DNA from: an uncultured Pseudokineococcus sp.
GTDB lineage: Bacteria > Actinomycetota > Actinomycetes > Actinomycetales > Quadrisphaeraceae
NCBI RefSeq assembly: GCF_947495735.1
Contig: NZ_CANMAA010000008.1
Span: 1-64,000 of the forward strand
DNA length: 64,000 nucleotides
Direction: 5' to 3'
Positions 39,365 through 48,811 of this stretch are shown here, piece after piece. The notes under the pieces were generated by a model. It did no database searches. It worked only from the letters and a program-made list of their open reading frames with translations, and had not been told where the DNA came from. Position 1 is the first letter of the stretch, and each line of letters begins with the position of its first letter. A program made the position numbers and the translations under genes.

Positions 39365-41887
39365 GTGGAGACGATGCGCGCAGGCATCCCGGCGCCCCTG
39401 CGGCCCTGGGGCGTCGCCGTCCTGTGCGCGCTGCTGCTCGCGCTCGCCGTCTGCGCCGCGTCCGCCGCGCCGGAGGCGCCGCTCGTCGCCTCCCCCCTCC
39501 CGTGGTGGGCCCTCGTCCCGGCGTTCGTCCTCGCCGAGCAGCTGGTCGCCCACGTCCAGGTGCGGCGGGAGCTCCTGACCGTCTCGCTGCGCGAGGTGCC
39601 GCTCGTCGCGGGCCTCTTCCTGCTCACCCCGGCCGAGCTGGTCGCGGCCGGGGTGCTCGGCGCCGCGGCGTCCATGGCGCTGCTGCGGCCGGGGGCGCTG
39701 AAGGCCGGCTTCAACGTCTGCCTGGTCGCCCTGGAGACGGCGCTGGCCGCCTGGCTCCTGCAGGCGCTGCTCGGGGGGGCGCCGCTGGGGAGCGGGACCG
39801 CGGCTCTCGCCGTGCTCGCGACCGTCCTGGCCGTCGACCTCGTGAGCGCGCTCGCCGTCACCGCCGTCGTGTGGGTCGTCTCGGGGCGCATCGACCGCGG
39901 GGTGCTGCGGGACTCGCTGACCGTGGGCGCGGTCTCGGCGGCGGCCAGCGCGAGCGTCACGCTGCTCGTGCTGACCCTCGCCCAGGACCGGCCCGGGGCC
40001 CTCGTGCCCCTCGCCGTCGTCGTCCTCGTGCTGCTGGCGGCCCACCGCGGGCACGCGAAGCTGCGGCGCGACCACGAGCGCCTGGAGGACGTGCACCGGC
40101 TCGCCGCGCGCTTCAGCTCCTCCACCACCGGGCGGCGGGCGCTGGCCGAGCTCGTCCTGCGCGAGGCGCGCGACGTCATGAGCGCGACCACGGCGGAGAT
40201 GGTCTGGGAGGTCGCCGACGGCTCGTCCTGCGGCTGGATGCGGCTGGACGGCGACCGGGTGGTCTGCGAGGCCGCTCCCCCCGACGACCCGTGGTGGTCA
40301 GCGGTGCGGACGGGGGGCCAGCCGGTGCTCCGGGCGGCGGAGCACGGCCGGGGCCCCTCCCTGGCCGTGCCCCTGGGCAGCCACGACCAGCAGTGGGGCG
40401 TGCTCGTGGTCGACGACCGCAGCCGCGCCCTCGGCCCGTACACCGCGGCGGACGTCCGGCAGCTGCGGCTGGTCGCCGACCAGGCCGGCGTCGCCCTCCA
40501 GCGGGCGCGCCTGACCGAGCTGCTGCGCACCGACCTCGCCGAGCAGGAGCGCGCGGCGTCCACCGACGCCCTGACCGGCACGCCCAACCGCACCGGTCTC
40601 CTCCGGCGCCTGGACGAGGCGCTGCGGGACGGCCCGGCCACCGTCCTCGTGGTCGACCTCGACGGCTTCTCCGACGTGAACGAGGCGCTGGGGCACGACG
40701 TGGGGGACCAGGCCCTGCGCGCCGTCGTGCGCCGCCTGGAGCGGGGCCCGGGGCCGGCCGGCGCCGTCGTCGCCCGCCTCGGCGACGACGAGTTCGGCGT
40801 GCTCCTGCCCGGTCTCACGGGCACCGAGGAGGTCGTCCGCTGCGCCGAGGCGCTGCTGGCGGGCGTGGGCGAGGCCGAGGCGGGCGACCCGCCGGTGGAC
40901 CTGTCGGCCACGGGGGGCCTGGCCGTCGGCGGGCCCGAGGACGACGCGGCGGCCCTGGTCCACCGCGCGGAGACCGCCCTCGCGGGGGCCCGCGCGGACC
41001 ACCACCCCCTCCGGATCTGGTCGGCGCGCGACGAGGCCAGGACGGCGCGCCGCCTCGCCCTCGTGGGCGCCCTGCGGGTCGCCATCAGCGCCGGCGACCT
41101 CGACGTCGCCTACCAGCCGGTCGTCGAGCCCGTGAGCGGGTCGCTGCTGGGCGCCGAGGCGCTCGTGCGCTGGACGAGCTGCGAGCACGGGCGCGTGGGG
41201 CCCGACGAGTTCATCCCCCTCGCCGAGCGCTCCGGCCTCGTCCAGCCGCTGACGGAGGTGGTGCTCCGCCGCGCGCTGGCGGACGCCGCGCGCTGGCGCC
41301 GGCAGCACCCGGGCTTCGTCGTCGCGGTGAACCTGTCCACGCGCGTGCTGCAGCACTCCGGCTGCGCCGCCGGCGTCGCCGCGGCGCTCGCCGAGGCGGG
41401 CCTGCCGGCGTCGGCCCTCGTGCTCGAGATCACCGAGACGGCCGCGCTCGTCGACCTCGAGCAGTCGCTGCTGGCGCTGGGGGAGCTGCGCGCCCTCGGC
41501 GTGCGCCTGTCGGTGGACGACTTCGGCACCGGGCACTCCTCGCTGTCCTACCTGCAGGTGCTGCCCGTGGGGGAGGTCAAGATCGACCGCAGCTTCGTCG
41601 CGACCATGCTCGAGGACGCCGGCAGCGCGGCCATCGTGCGCGCCGCCGTCCGGCTGGGGCAGGACCTCGGCATGCACCTGGTCGCCGAGGGCGTCGAGGA
41701 CGCGGAGACGCTGGCGGCCCTCGCCCGCCTGGGCGTGGACGCGGTGCAGGGCTACCACGTCGCCCGCCCGATGCCCGCGGCCGACTTCGACGAGTGGGCG
41801 CGGGGGCGCCGCTGCCCCGCGCTGCCCGCCCCGCGCGCCGCGACGGCGGTCGGCGCGGCGCCGGACCGCGCGAGCGGCACCGCGTGA
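39365..41887 (+). CDS. Membrane GAF-GGDEF-EAL c-di-GMP protein
   Basis: An 840-residue protein. Residues about 1-220 hold membrane helices of the MASE type. Residues about 240-385 form a GAF-like domain, about 395-560 a GGDEF domain, and about 565-820 an EAL domain. The GGDEF signature is RLGDDEFGVLLPG (GDDEF, about residue 473), so cyclase activity is doubtful. The EAL motif (GAEALVRW, about 597), EITET, DDFGTGHSS, KIDRS and AEGVE are intact, so it should hydrolyse c-di-GMP. The GTG start is leaderless behind a FliA-like promoter; ATG 39374 is an alternative. It is co-translated with the next GGDEF gene. Confidence 0.93.
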   Translation: METMRAGIPAPLRPWGVAVLCALLLALAVCAASAAPEAPLVASPLPWWALVPAFVLAEQLVAHVQVRRELLTVSLREVPLVAGLFLLTPAELVAAGVLGAAASMALLRPGALKAGFNVCLVALETALAAWLLQALLGGAPLGSGTAALAVLATVLAVDLVSALAVTAVVWVVSGRIDRGVLRDSLTVGAVSAAASASVTLLVLTLAQDRPGALVPLAVVVLVLLAAHRGHAKLRRDHERLEDVHRLAARFSSSTTGRRALAELVLREARDVMSATTAEMVWEVADGSSCGWMRLDGDRVVCEAAPPDDPWWSAVRTGGQPVLRAAEHGRGPSLAVPLGSHDQQWGVLVVDDRSRALGPYTAADVRQLRLVADQAGVALQRARLTELLRTDLAEQERAASTDALTGTPNRTGLLRRLDEALRDGPATVLVVDLDGFSDVNEALGHDVGDQALRAVVRRLERGPGPAGAVVARLGDDEFGVLLPGLTGTEEVVRCAEALLAGVGEAEAGDPPVDLSATGGLAVGGPEDDAAALVHRAETALAGARADHHPLRIWSARDEARTARRLALVGALRVAISAGDLDVAYQPVVEPVSGSLLGAEALVRWTSCEHGRVGPDEFIPLAERSGLVQPLTEVVLRRALADAARWRRQHPGFVVAVNLSTRVLQHSGCAAGVAAALAEAGLPASALVLEITETAALVDLEQSLLALGELRALGVRLSVDDFGTGHSSLSYLQVLPVGEVKIDRSFVATMLEDAGSAAIVRAAVRLGQDLGMHLVAEGVEDAETLAALARLGVDAVQGYHVARPMPAADFDEWARGRRCPALPAPRAATAVGAAPDRASGTA

Positions 41888-43431
41888 GCGCGGCGCCGGG
41901 ACGCCGGGCCGTGGTGCCGCTCGTCGCCGGGGCCGCGGTGCTGGGGCTGGGCTCGCTCGTCGTCCCCGAGGGCCCGCGGCTGGCGGCGGGCACGGGGATG
42001 TCGGTGCTGCTGCAGCTGGCGGCCGCGGTGGTCGTGGTCGCGGGGCTGCGCGCCGCCCCGGCGCGCCGGCGCGTCCTGGTGCCCCTGCTGGGGGCCCTGG
42101 TGCTGTGGGCCCTCGGCATGCTCGGCGTCCTCCTCGAGGTGCTCCTGACGGGGGAGCCGTCCTTCCCCTCCGCGGTCGAGGGCCTGTTCGTCGCCGCCTT
42201 CCTCGGCTTCGCCGCCGCGGTGCTGCTGGACCTGGACGCCGGGGCCGCGACGCGCCCCCGCGCGGTCGTGGCGCTCGAGACGGTGGTGCTCGTGGGCGGC
42301 GGCGTCAGCGGGGCCGCCGGCGTGATCGCCGCCGCGCTGCTGCTCGGCGCCGTCGGCGCCGTCGTCGCGCTCGGCCTCCTCCACGCCGGCGTCTGGGCGA
42401 CGCTGCTCGTGCTCGTCGTCGTCCAGTGCGCCCGCCGCACGAGGCCCTGGGACGCGCGCTCGGGGGCGCTCCTCGCAGGACTGGCGCTCATGGTCGTCTC
42501 CGACGCCGCCCTCTTCGTCGCCGCCGGGGACTTCGGCGAGGCCGCCGGGCTCCTGCGCCTCGCGGTGTCCGAGTCGGGTCTCCTGCTCCTCGCGCTCGCC
42601 CTGTCCCGCCCGCCGTCGCCCGCCTCGTGGGGGACGAGCGGGGTGGGCGTCCCCGCCGTCGTCGCCGCCTCCACGACGGCGCTCGGCCTGCTGGCGGTCC
42701 GGCCCGCGCTGCCCGCCCCCTTCGGCGGGTACGTGGCGGGCACGGCGCTGACGACCTCCCTCGCCGCGACGGCGCTCCTGGGGCTGGCGCTCGCGGGCGC
42801 CCGCTCCGCCTCCGCGGCCCACGCGCTGGCGCGCACCGACGAGCTCACCGGGGCGGCCAACCGCCGAGCCCTGCGCGAGGAGGTGGCCCGCCCCGGGGCC
42901 GGCGGCGTGCTGGGACTGGTCCTGGTGGACCTCGACGGCTTCAAGCAGGTCAACGACGAGCACGGGCACGCGGCGGGCGACGCCGTCCTCGTCGCCACGG
43001 CCCACCGGCTGCGGGCGGCGGCCGGGCCGGGCGACCTCGTCGTGCGGCTCGGCGGCGACGAGTTCGCCGTCCTCGTCCGCGGGGCGGCGGCGTCCGAGGC
43101 CGGCGTCGAGGCCCTGGCGCGGCGGTGCCGCACCGCGCTGGCGGCGCCCCTGGCCCTCGGCGAGGTCGTGCTCGCGGTGGACGGCTCGCTCGGGACCGCG
43201 CGGCGCCTGCTCGGCGGACGCACCCGCGACGACGCCGAGGAGGCCCTGGACGCCCTGCTCCGCCAGGCGGACCGGGCCATGTACGCCGTCAAGGCCGCCC
43301 GGGCGGCCCGGCCCCCCCGACCGCGCCGCTCGGTCGAGCCGGGGGAGGCCGAGGGTGTCAGCGCGCCAGGAGCTGCTGGGCGCGCCGCGTGCCCAGCAGG
43401 CCGCGCAGGTAGTCCCGGTTGCGGGCGCTGA
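41884..43431 (+). CDS. Membrane GGDEF diguanylate cyclase
   Basis: A 515-residue protein with about eight membrane helices in residues 1-300 and a GGDEF domain at about residues 315-490. The motifs are DELTGAANRRALREEV, VDLDGFKQVNDEHGHAAGDA and RLGGDEFAVLVRG, all intact. No inhibitory RxxD is seen. The start overlaps the previous stop (GTGA), so a likely phosphodiesterase and a likely cyclase are made together. Its 3' end overlaps the opposing isomerase gene by 74 bases. Confidence 0.9.
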   Translation: MSAAPGRRAVVPLVAGAAVLGLGSLVVPEGPRLAAGTGMSVLLQLAAAVVVVAGLRAAPARRRVLVPLLGALVLWALGMLGVLLEVLLTGEPSFPSAVEGLFVAAFLGFAAAVLLDLDAGAATRPRAVVALETVVLVGGGVSGAAGVIAAALLLGAVGAVVALGLLHAGVWATLLVLVVVQCARRTRPWDARSGALLAGLALMVVSDAALFVAAGDFGEAAGLLRLAVSESGLLLLALALSRPPSPASWGTSGVGVPAVVAASTTALGLLAVRPALPAPFGGYVAGTALTTSLAATALLGLALAGARSASAAHALARTDELTGAANRRALREEVARPGAGGVLGLVLVDLDGFKQVNDEHGHAAGDAVLVATAHRLRAAAGPGDLVVRLGGDEFAVLVRGAAASEAGVEALARRCRTALAAPLALGEVVLAVDGSLGTARRLLGGRTRDDAEEALDALLRQADRAMYAVKAARAARPPRPRRSVEPGEAEGVSAPGAAGRAACPAGRAGSPGCGR

Positions 43432-44329
43432 CGGACAGGCCGTCGCCGCCGTAGTGCTCGCAGGTGACGGGGCCGCGGAAGCCGTGCTCGAGCGCGTCCA
43501 TGAGCATGGTGCGGTAGCTCATGACGCCGGTCTCCAGCGGCGCGGGCGCCGTGCTGATGGCGCCGGTCGTCGCGTCCTCGGTGCGCAGGTAGTTCTTCGC
43601 GTGCCAGAAGTTGGTGTGCGGGAGCACCTTGGCCGCCATCTCCTGCCAGCGCTCGACGGGGCGGTGCAGGCGCTGGAGGTTGCCCAGGTCGGGGTTGAGG
43701 CCCACCTCGGGCAGGTCGACGTCGGTGACGAAGCGCACCGCGTCGTCGGCCGTGCCCAGGTAGGTGTCCTCGTACATCTCCAGGGAGAGCACCATCCCGG
43801 TCCCGGCGGCGTGCCGGCCCAGCTCGCGCACGCGCTCCACCGCGAGCCGGTAGGTGTCGGGGTCGTCCGAGTCCACCGGTCCCTGGGCGGTCCAGAACCA
43901 CTGGGCCTCCCGCTGGGCCGGCGCCAGCGCCCGGAAGAAGCCGATGTTGAAGACCTGCGCGCCCACGGCCGCGGCGGCGTCGATGCCCCGGTGCAGCGTG
44001 GCCATGTTCTCCTCGCCGCGCTCGGGGTCCACGGGGCTCTCGCGGGCCGTGGAGACCGCGGGCACGCGCAGGCCGAGGTCGGCCACGACGTCGCGGAACT
44101 CCTGCAGGCGCTGCGGGCTGAGGTCGCCCAGGCGCAGCCAGGAGTCCGTCGGGTCGACGCAGTCGAAGCCCGCGTCCGCGACGTCGCCGAGGGCCAGGGC
44201 CCAGCCCTCGGCGCTCTGGTCCTGCACCGAGGTGCCGTCCGCGAGGGTGGCCGGGTACTGGATCATCGCCGCGGCGATGGGCCAGTCGTCCGGTCCGGTC
44301 GGGGTCGTGCCGGGCTGGGTGGGAGCCAC
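43358..44329 (-). CDS. Sugar phosphate isomerase/epimerase-type TIM barrel
   Basis: A 323-residue xylose-isomerase-like TIM-barrel (AP_endonuc_2) protein. Marks: MIQYPATLADGTSVQDQSAE, DVADAGFDCVDPTDSWLRLG, TGMVLSLEMYEDTYLGTADD with the metal Glu, EVGLNPDLGNL with the metal Asp, HTNFWHAKNYLR and GFRGPVTCEHYGGDGLSVSA. It would isomerise or epimerise a sugar; the substrate is unknown. GTG 44329 has a perfect AGGAGG on the coding strand; longer upstream frames are rejected. It is divergent from the AEC transporter gene. Confidence 0.85.
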   Translation of the reverse strand: MAPTQPGTTPTGPDDWPIAAAMIQYPATLADGTSVQDQSAEGWALALGDVADAGFDCVDPTDSWLRLGDLSPQRLQEFRDVVADLGLRVPAVSTARESPVDPERGEENMATLHRGIDAAAAVGAQVFNIGFFRALAPAQREAQWFWTAQGPVDSDDPDTYRLAVERVRELGRHAAGTGMVLSLEMYEDTYLGTADDAVRFVTDVDLPEVGLNPDLGNLQRLHRPVERWQEMAAKVLPHTNFWHAKNYLRTEDATTGAISTAPAPLETGVMSYRTMLMDALEHGFRGPVTCEHYGGDGLSVSARNRDYLRGLLGTRRAQQLLAR

Positions 44330-44417
44330 GGTGCCTCCTGGGGTCGGTGCTCGGGTGGGCGGGCTCCGCACAGCCTCTACCATCGTCGCGCCGAGGGGCG
44401 GCGTCGGGGAGGTCGGG

Positions 44418-45347
44418 GTGCAGGGGGTCACCGACGGCTTCGCGACCATCCTGCTCGTCATCGCGGTGGGCGCCCTGGTGGCGCACCTGCGCGTCGTCGA
44501 CGAGGGCGGCCAGGCGGTCCTGTCGCGCGTGGCCTTCACGGTGGCCAGCCCCGCCCTCATGGTCGTCGTGCTCGCGGACGCCGACGTCTCCCGCCTGTTC
44601 ACCGGCTACGTCGGGGCGATCGCCGCCGGCCTGGTCGTGACGGCGACCACCTACCTCCTCGTCGCGCGCCTCCTGCTGCGGCGCGACCTCACCGGGACCA
44701 CGGTCGGGCTGCTGTGCACGGGCTACCTCAACGCCGGCAACCTGGGGCTGCCGGTGGCCGCCTACGTGCTCGGCGACGCGGCGCTCATGGCGCCGGTGCT
44801 GCTGCTGCAGATGCTCGTCCTGCAGCCGCTCGCGCTGGCGGCCCTGGACCGGGGCGCGGACGACCGTCGCTCGTCGGCGCTGCGCCTGCTCACGGTGCCG
44901 GTGCGCAACCCCATCACCGTCGGGGCGCTGACCGGCGTGGCGCTGGGCCTCACGGACGTGCAGCTGCCGACGGCGGTCGCCGCCCCGCTGGGCCTGGTGG
45001 CCGACATGGCGGTGCCCACCATGCTGCTCGCCTTCGGCGTCTCCCTGCGGCTCGGTCCGCTGCCGGGGCGCGGGAGCTCGGTGCCCGAGCTGGCGCTCGT
45101 CACGGGGCTCAAGGTGGTCGTGCAGCCCGCGGTGGCGTGGGCGGTGGCCGGCCCGCTCCTCGGCCTGCCGGACGAGGACGTGCTCGCCGCCACGGTCATC
45201 TCGGCGCTGCCCACGGCGCAGAACGTCTTCGTGCTGACGTCCCGCTACAGCACCGGGAGGGCGCTGCTCACCGCCCGCGACGCGATCGCGCTGTCGACGC
45301 TCGCGTCCGTCCCGGTGATGGTGGGGCTGTCCGGCCTCCTCCTGTGA
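44418..45347 (+). CDS. AEC family auxin-efflux-carrier-type transporter
   Basis: A 309-residue membrane protein with about ten helices: FATILLVIAVGALVAHLRVV, TGYLNAGNLGLPVAAYVLGD, RNPITVGALTGVALGLTDVQ, ATVISALPTAQNVFVLTSRY. The two broken-helix motifs NAGNLGLP and LPTAQNVF are AEC signatures. Bacterial members export or import small carboxylates. GTG 44418 has GGGGAGG upstream. Confidence 0.88.
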   Translation: MQGVTDGFATILLVIAVGALVAHLRVVDEGGQAVLSRVAFTVASPALMVVVLADADVSRLFTGYVGAIAAGLVVTATTYLLVARLLLRRDLTGTTVGLLCTGYLNAGNLGLPVAAYVLGDAALMAPVLLLQMLVLQPLALAALDRGADDRRSSALRLLTVPVRNPITVGALTGVALGLTDVQLPTAVAAPLGLVADMAVPTMLLAFGVSLRLGPLPGRGSSVPELALVTGLKVVVQPAVAWAVAGPLLGLPDEDVLAATVISALPTAQNVFVLTSRYSTGRALLTARDAIALSTLASVPVMVGLSGLLL

Positions 45348-45380
45348 CGCCCGCGCCGTCCCCGCCGCAGCGCGGAGGCC

Positions 45381-46841
45381 TCACTGCAGCGCGGAGGTGA
45401 GCCGCGCGAGGTCCTCGAGGACGCGCTGGCGGCGCGGGCGCTCCGACCACTCCTGCGCGCTCAGCAGGTGGCTGACCTCGCGGCGTCCCGCCTCGGACGC
45501 GCGCACGGCCGCCGTGGGGCCCGTGCCGCGCACGACGAGCGAGATCTCCAGGTCCAGCTCGAAGGAGCGGATGTCCATGTTGGCCGATCCGAGCATGACG
45601 ACGTCGTCGTCGACGGTGATGTGCTTGGCGTGCAGCACGGTCGGGGCCGGGTAGAGCCAGATGCGCACGCCCGCCTCGAGCAGCGCGTCGTAGTAGGAGC
45701 GCTGGGCGCGCGTGGTGACGGCCTTGTCGGCGATCTCGCCGGTGTAGAGCTCGACCTCCACCCCGCTCAGCGCCGCCGACGTGACGGCGTGCAGGAGCGA
45801 CTCGTCCGGCACGAAGTAGGGCGTCGTGATGGCGACGCGCCGCTGCGCGCCGCTGACGAGCGCCGTCGTCATGCGCAGGGCGCTCTGCCGGTCCAGGCCC
45901 GGGCCGCTCGGGACGACCTGCACGAGGTCGTCCCCGCGCGGCGCGGGCGGGTGCTCGGCGAGCGGCGGCGGCTCGCCCGCCTCGCTGCGCCAGTCGGCGG
46001 CGAAGACGGCCTCCACCGCGGCGACGGCCGGGCCCTCGAGGTGCACGAGCACGTCCTGCCACCGCAGGCCCTTGCGCCGGTTCGAGCGCTTCTCGTAGCT
46101 CGGGTCGATGAGGTTGAGCGAGCCGACGAGGGCCACCTCGTGGTCGACGACGACGATCTTGCGGTGGTTGCGCAGGTCGGGGCGCTGGTAGCGGCCCCTC
46201 AGCGGCTGGACGGGGAGCGAGTACCGCCACTCGACGCCGGCCTCGTCGAGGACGCGCCGGGCCCGCTTCCAGCCCGGGTAGGGCAGGCAGCCGAGGTGGT
46301 CGGCGAGGACCCGCACCTGCACGCCGCGGCGGTGGGCGCGCACGACCGCGTCGAGGACGGGCCTCGTCGTGCCGTCGAGGGCCAGCGTGTAGTACTCGAC
46401 GTGCAGGGTCTCCCGCGCGCCGTCGACCACCTCGACGAGGTGGCGGACCTGGTCCTCGATGCCGAGGACCACCTCCACGCGCCCCCCGCGCAGCAGGGGC
46501 GCGGCGCCGAGCGCGCCCATCAGCCGGGTGAGGCCGCCCAGCCAGGTCGGCTCGGGGTCGTGCTCGACGAGGTCGGGCACCTCCGGCGCCCTCTCCGCGA
46601 AGCGCTCGCTCGCGAGCGCCTGGTCCCGCTGGCGCTCGCGGGGCAGGTCGGGCCGCCCGATCACCAGGTAGGCGAGACCGCCGAGGATCGGCAGGAAGAA
46701 GATCGCGAGCAGCCACGCCAGCCCCGCGCTGGGGAGGCGGCCCCGGGGCACCGACACCAGCGCGAGCACGCGGATCGCCATGTCGACGACCAGCAGGACG
46801 GAGCCGACCTGCGCGGGGAGCTGGAAGAGGTCGGCGATCAC
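45381..46841 (-). CDS. cls: Cardiolipin synthase (phospholipase D superfamily)
   Basis: A 486-residue protein with two N-terminal membrane helices (residues about 15-65), then two phospholipase-D HKD motifs. The motifs are NHRKIVVVDHEVALVGSLNL (about residue 228) and HAKHITVDDDVVMLGSANMD (about residue 410). It condenses phosphatidylglycerol or CDP-diacylglycerol into cardiolipin at the membrane. GTG 46841 overlaps the TrmH stop as GTGA, so the two are co-translated. Confidence 0.93.
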   Translation of the reverse strand: MIADLFQLPAQVGSVLLVVDMAIRVLALVSVPRGRLPSAGLAWLLAIFFLPILGGLAYLVIGRPDLPRERQRDQALASERFAERAPEVPDLVEHDPEPTWLGGLTRLMGALGAAPLLRGGRVEVVLGIEDQVRHLVEVVDGARETLHVEYYTLALDGTTRPVLDAVVRAHRRGVQVRVLADHLGCLPYPGWKRARRVLDEAGVEWRYSLPVQPLRGRYQRPDLRNHRKIVVVDHEVALVGSLNLIDPSYEKRSNRRKGLRWQDVLVHLEGPAVAAVEAVFAADWRSEAGEPPPLAEHPPAPRGDDLVQVVPSGPGLDRQSALRMTTALVSGAQRRVAITTPYFVPDESLLHAVTSAALSGVEVELYTGEIADKAVTTRAQRSYYDALLEAGVRIWLYPAPTVLHAKHITVDDDVVMLGSANMDIRSFELDLEISLVVRGTGPTAAVRASEAGRREVSHLLSAQEWSERPRRQRVLEDLARLTSALQ

Positions 46842-47701
46842 GCGGGGCCGCTCCGCCGGCGCGGGAACCTCCGCTGTCGCGCGACCTCGTACAGGGCCAC
46901 CCCGGCGGTCGCCGCGGCGTTGAGGGAGCTGGCGGACCCGCCGATCGGGATGCCCGCCACGTCGTCGCAGGCGCGGCGCCAGGCCGCGCTCATGCCCGTG
47001 GCCTCGGTGCCGACCACGAGCACCACCGGACCCGTGAGGTCGAGCGCGTCCAGGTCCTGCGCGCCCCCCTCGTCCGTGCCCACCACGCGCAGCGGGACGC
47101 CGCGGTCGCGGTGGCGCTGCACCCAGGCCAGCACCTCCGACGGCGCCGGGACGGCGACGACGGGCACGGCCAGCATCGAGCCGGTCGACGCCCGCAGGGC
47201 CCGCGAGTCCGTCGGGTCGGCCGAGCGCCCGCAGACGACGACGCCGTCGGCGCCCAGGGCGTCCGCCGAGCGCACCGACGAGCCGAGGTTGCCGGGGCTG
47301 GCCGGGCGGTCCAGGACGAGCACGAGCGCGTCGGGGCCCACGGGGATGCGGTCCAGGTCGTCGGGGCGCGTGCGCGCGACGAGGACGAGCTCGACGCCCT
47401 CCTCGCCGTCCTCGGGCTCCTTCTCGGCGAGGACGGCGAGGAGCTCCGGCGCCATCCGCGCGCGGACGGCGTCGGGGTCGGCCTCGTCCCACACGCGCTG
47501 GGCCCAGGGGCTGAGCGTCCGGTCCAGCGGCGCGAGCACGGCGGCCAGCGGCCAGTCGCGCTCCAGCGCCGCGCTGACCGGCCGCACCCCCTGCACGAGC
47601 ATCTCGCCCTGGCGGTGGCGCTTGGAGCGGTTGCCCCGGAGGGCCTCCCACTGCTGGAAGCGCGCGTTGCGGGTCGTGATGCGCAGGACGTCGGTGGGCA
47701 T
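46838..47701 (-). CDS. TrmH/SpoU family RNA 2'-O-methyltransferase
   Basis: A 287-residue SPOUT RNA methyltransferase. The N-terminal substrate-binding part is NARFQQWEALRGNRSKRHRQ, then GEMLVQGVRPV. The three SPOUT motifs are RPASPGNLGSSVRSADALGA, LVVGTEATGMS and IPIGGSASSLNAAATAGVAL. It methylates a ribose in rRNA or tRNA. ATG 47701 is the first good start. Pairing with cls in one operon is unusual but shown by the 4-bp overlap. Confidence 0.9.
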   Translation of the reverse strand: MPTDVLRITTRNARFQQWEALRGNRSKRHRQGEMLVQGVRPVSAALERDWPLAAVLAPLDRTLSPWAQRVWDEADPDAVRARMAPELLAVLAEKEPEDGEEGVELVLVARTRPDDLDRIPVGPDALVLVLDRPASPGNLGSSVRSADALGADGVVVCGRSADPTDSRALRASTGSMLAVPVVAVPAPSEVLAWVQRHRDRGVPLRVVGTDEGGAQDLDALDLTGPVVLVVGTEATGMSAAWRRACDDVAGIPIGGSASSLNAAATAGVALYEVARQRRFPRRRSGPA

Positions 47702-47871
47702 GGGCGAAGGCTCCCAGACGCGGGGCCGCCGAGCCGCCCCGCGCACCGCGGCCCCGCCGGGAGCGCGGCTGCGGGTGCGCGGGACGCGGCGCGGTGCTGG
47801 GGTCGGGGAGCGCACCACGCCCCGGGGGCCGAGGACGACCCCGGGACGCCCCCACCGGAAGGACGCCCGCC

Positions 47872-48726
47872 ATGCCGAAGCTCCTCGTCTCCCGCGACGA
47901 CCGCACCGACGTCGAGATCAGCTACGAGGACCTGGGCACCGGGCGCCCGGTCGTGCTCGTCCACGGGTGGCCGCTGTCGGGCCGCTCGTGGGAGGCCCAG
48001 GTGCCGGCGCTCGTCGGCGCCGGCTACCGCGTCATCACCTACGACCGCCGCGGCTTCGGCGACTCCTCCCGCCCGTGGCACGGGTACGACTACGACACCC
48101 TCGCCGCCGACCTGCACGCCCTGCTGGAGCACCTGGACGTGCGCGACGCCGCGCTCGTCGGCTTCTCGATGGGCGGCGGCGAGGTCGTGCGCTACCTGGC
48201 GCGGCACGGCACCGAGCGGGCCAGCCGGGAGGTGCTGGCCTCCGCCGTCCCGCCGTACCTCCACGCCACCGACGACAACCCCGACGGCGGGCTGGACGAC
48301 GCGACGATCGATCAGTTCCAGCAGGGCGTCGCCTCCGACCGCCCGGACTTCCTCGAGACCTTCACCGAGCGGTTCTTCACCGCCGACGGCCGGGTCGTGG
48401 TGAGCGAGGCCCAGCGCCGCGCCACCTGGGACGAGGCGGTGAGGGCCTCCCCGAAGGCGACCTACGACTGCATCGCGACGTTCGGCCTCACGGACCTCCG
48501 CGACGACGTCCGGGCGGTCACCGTGCCGACGCTCGTCATCCACGGGGACTCCGACGCGGTCGTGCCGTTCGAGGTCAGCGGGAGGCGCTCGGCCGAGATG
48601 GTCGAGGGCTGCGAGCTCGTCGTCGTCGAGGGCGGGCCGCACGGCGTCAACGTCTCGCACGCCCGGCAGTTCAACGCGGCGCTGCTCGACTTCCTGGGCG
48701 GGCGGACCACCGCGGCGCGCGACTGA
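47872..48726 (+). CDS. Alpha/beta hydrolase (chloroperoxidase-like)
   Basis: A 284-residue alpha/beta hydrolase of the cofactor-free haloperoxidase/esterase group. HGWPLSGRSWEAQVPALVGA is the oxyanion loop, and DRRGFGDSSRPWHGYDYDTL is typical. The nucleophile is Ser in GFSMGGGEVVRYLARHG (about residue 99). The Asp is in HGDSDAVVPFE, and the His is in EGGPHGVNVSHA. Natural activity is probably ester or lactone hydrolysis. ATG 47872 has GGAAGG 12 bases upstream. Confidence 0.9.
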   Translation: MPKLLVSRDDRTDVEISYEDLGTGRPVVLVHGWPLSGRSWEAQVPALVGAGYRVITYDRRGFGDSSRPWHGYDYDTLAADLHALLEHLDVRDAALVGFSMGGGEVVRYLARHGTERASREVLASAVPPYLHATDDNPDGGLDDATIDQFQQGVASDRPDFLETFTERFFTADGRVVVSEAQRRATWDEAVRASPKATYDCIATFGLTDLRDDVRAVTVPTLVIHGDSDAVVPFEVSGRRSAEMVEGCELVVVEGGPHGVNVSHARQFNAALLDFLGGRTTAARD

Positions 48727-48811
48727 CGGGCGGCGCGGGGCGGGAGGGCCCGGCGCCCGCTGCGGCGGCCGGGCGCCGGCCCTCGCCCCCGCGGAGGGGG
48801 CGGGCCGCGCC

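Noticed and set aside
35291-40096. Open minus-strand frame of about 1600 codons
   Set aside because: It covers the GntP, subtilase and GGDEF-EAL genes in antisense, with Arg/Ala/Gly-rich composition and no domain. It is a GC-content artefact.
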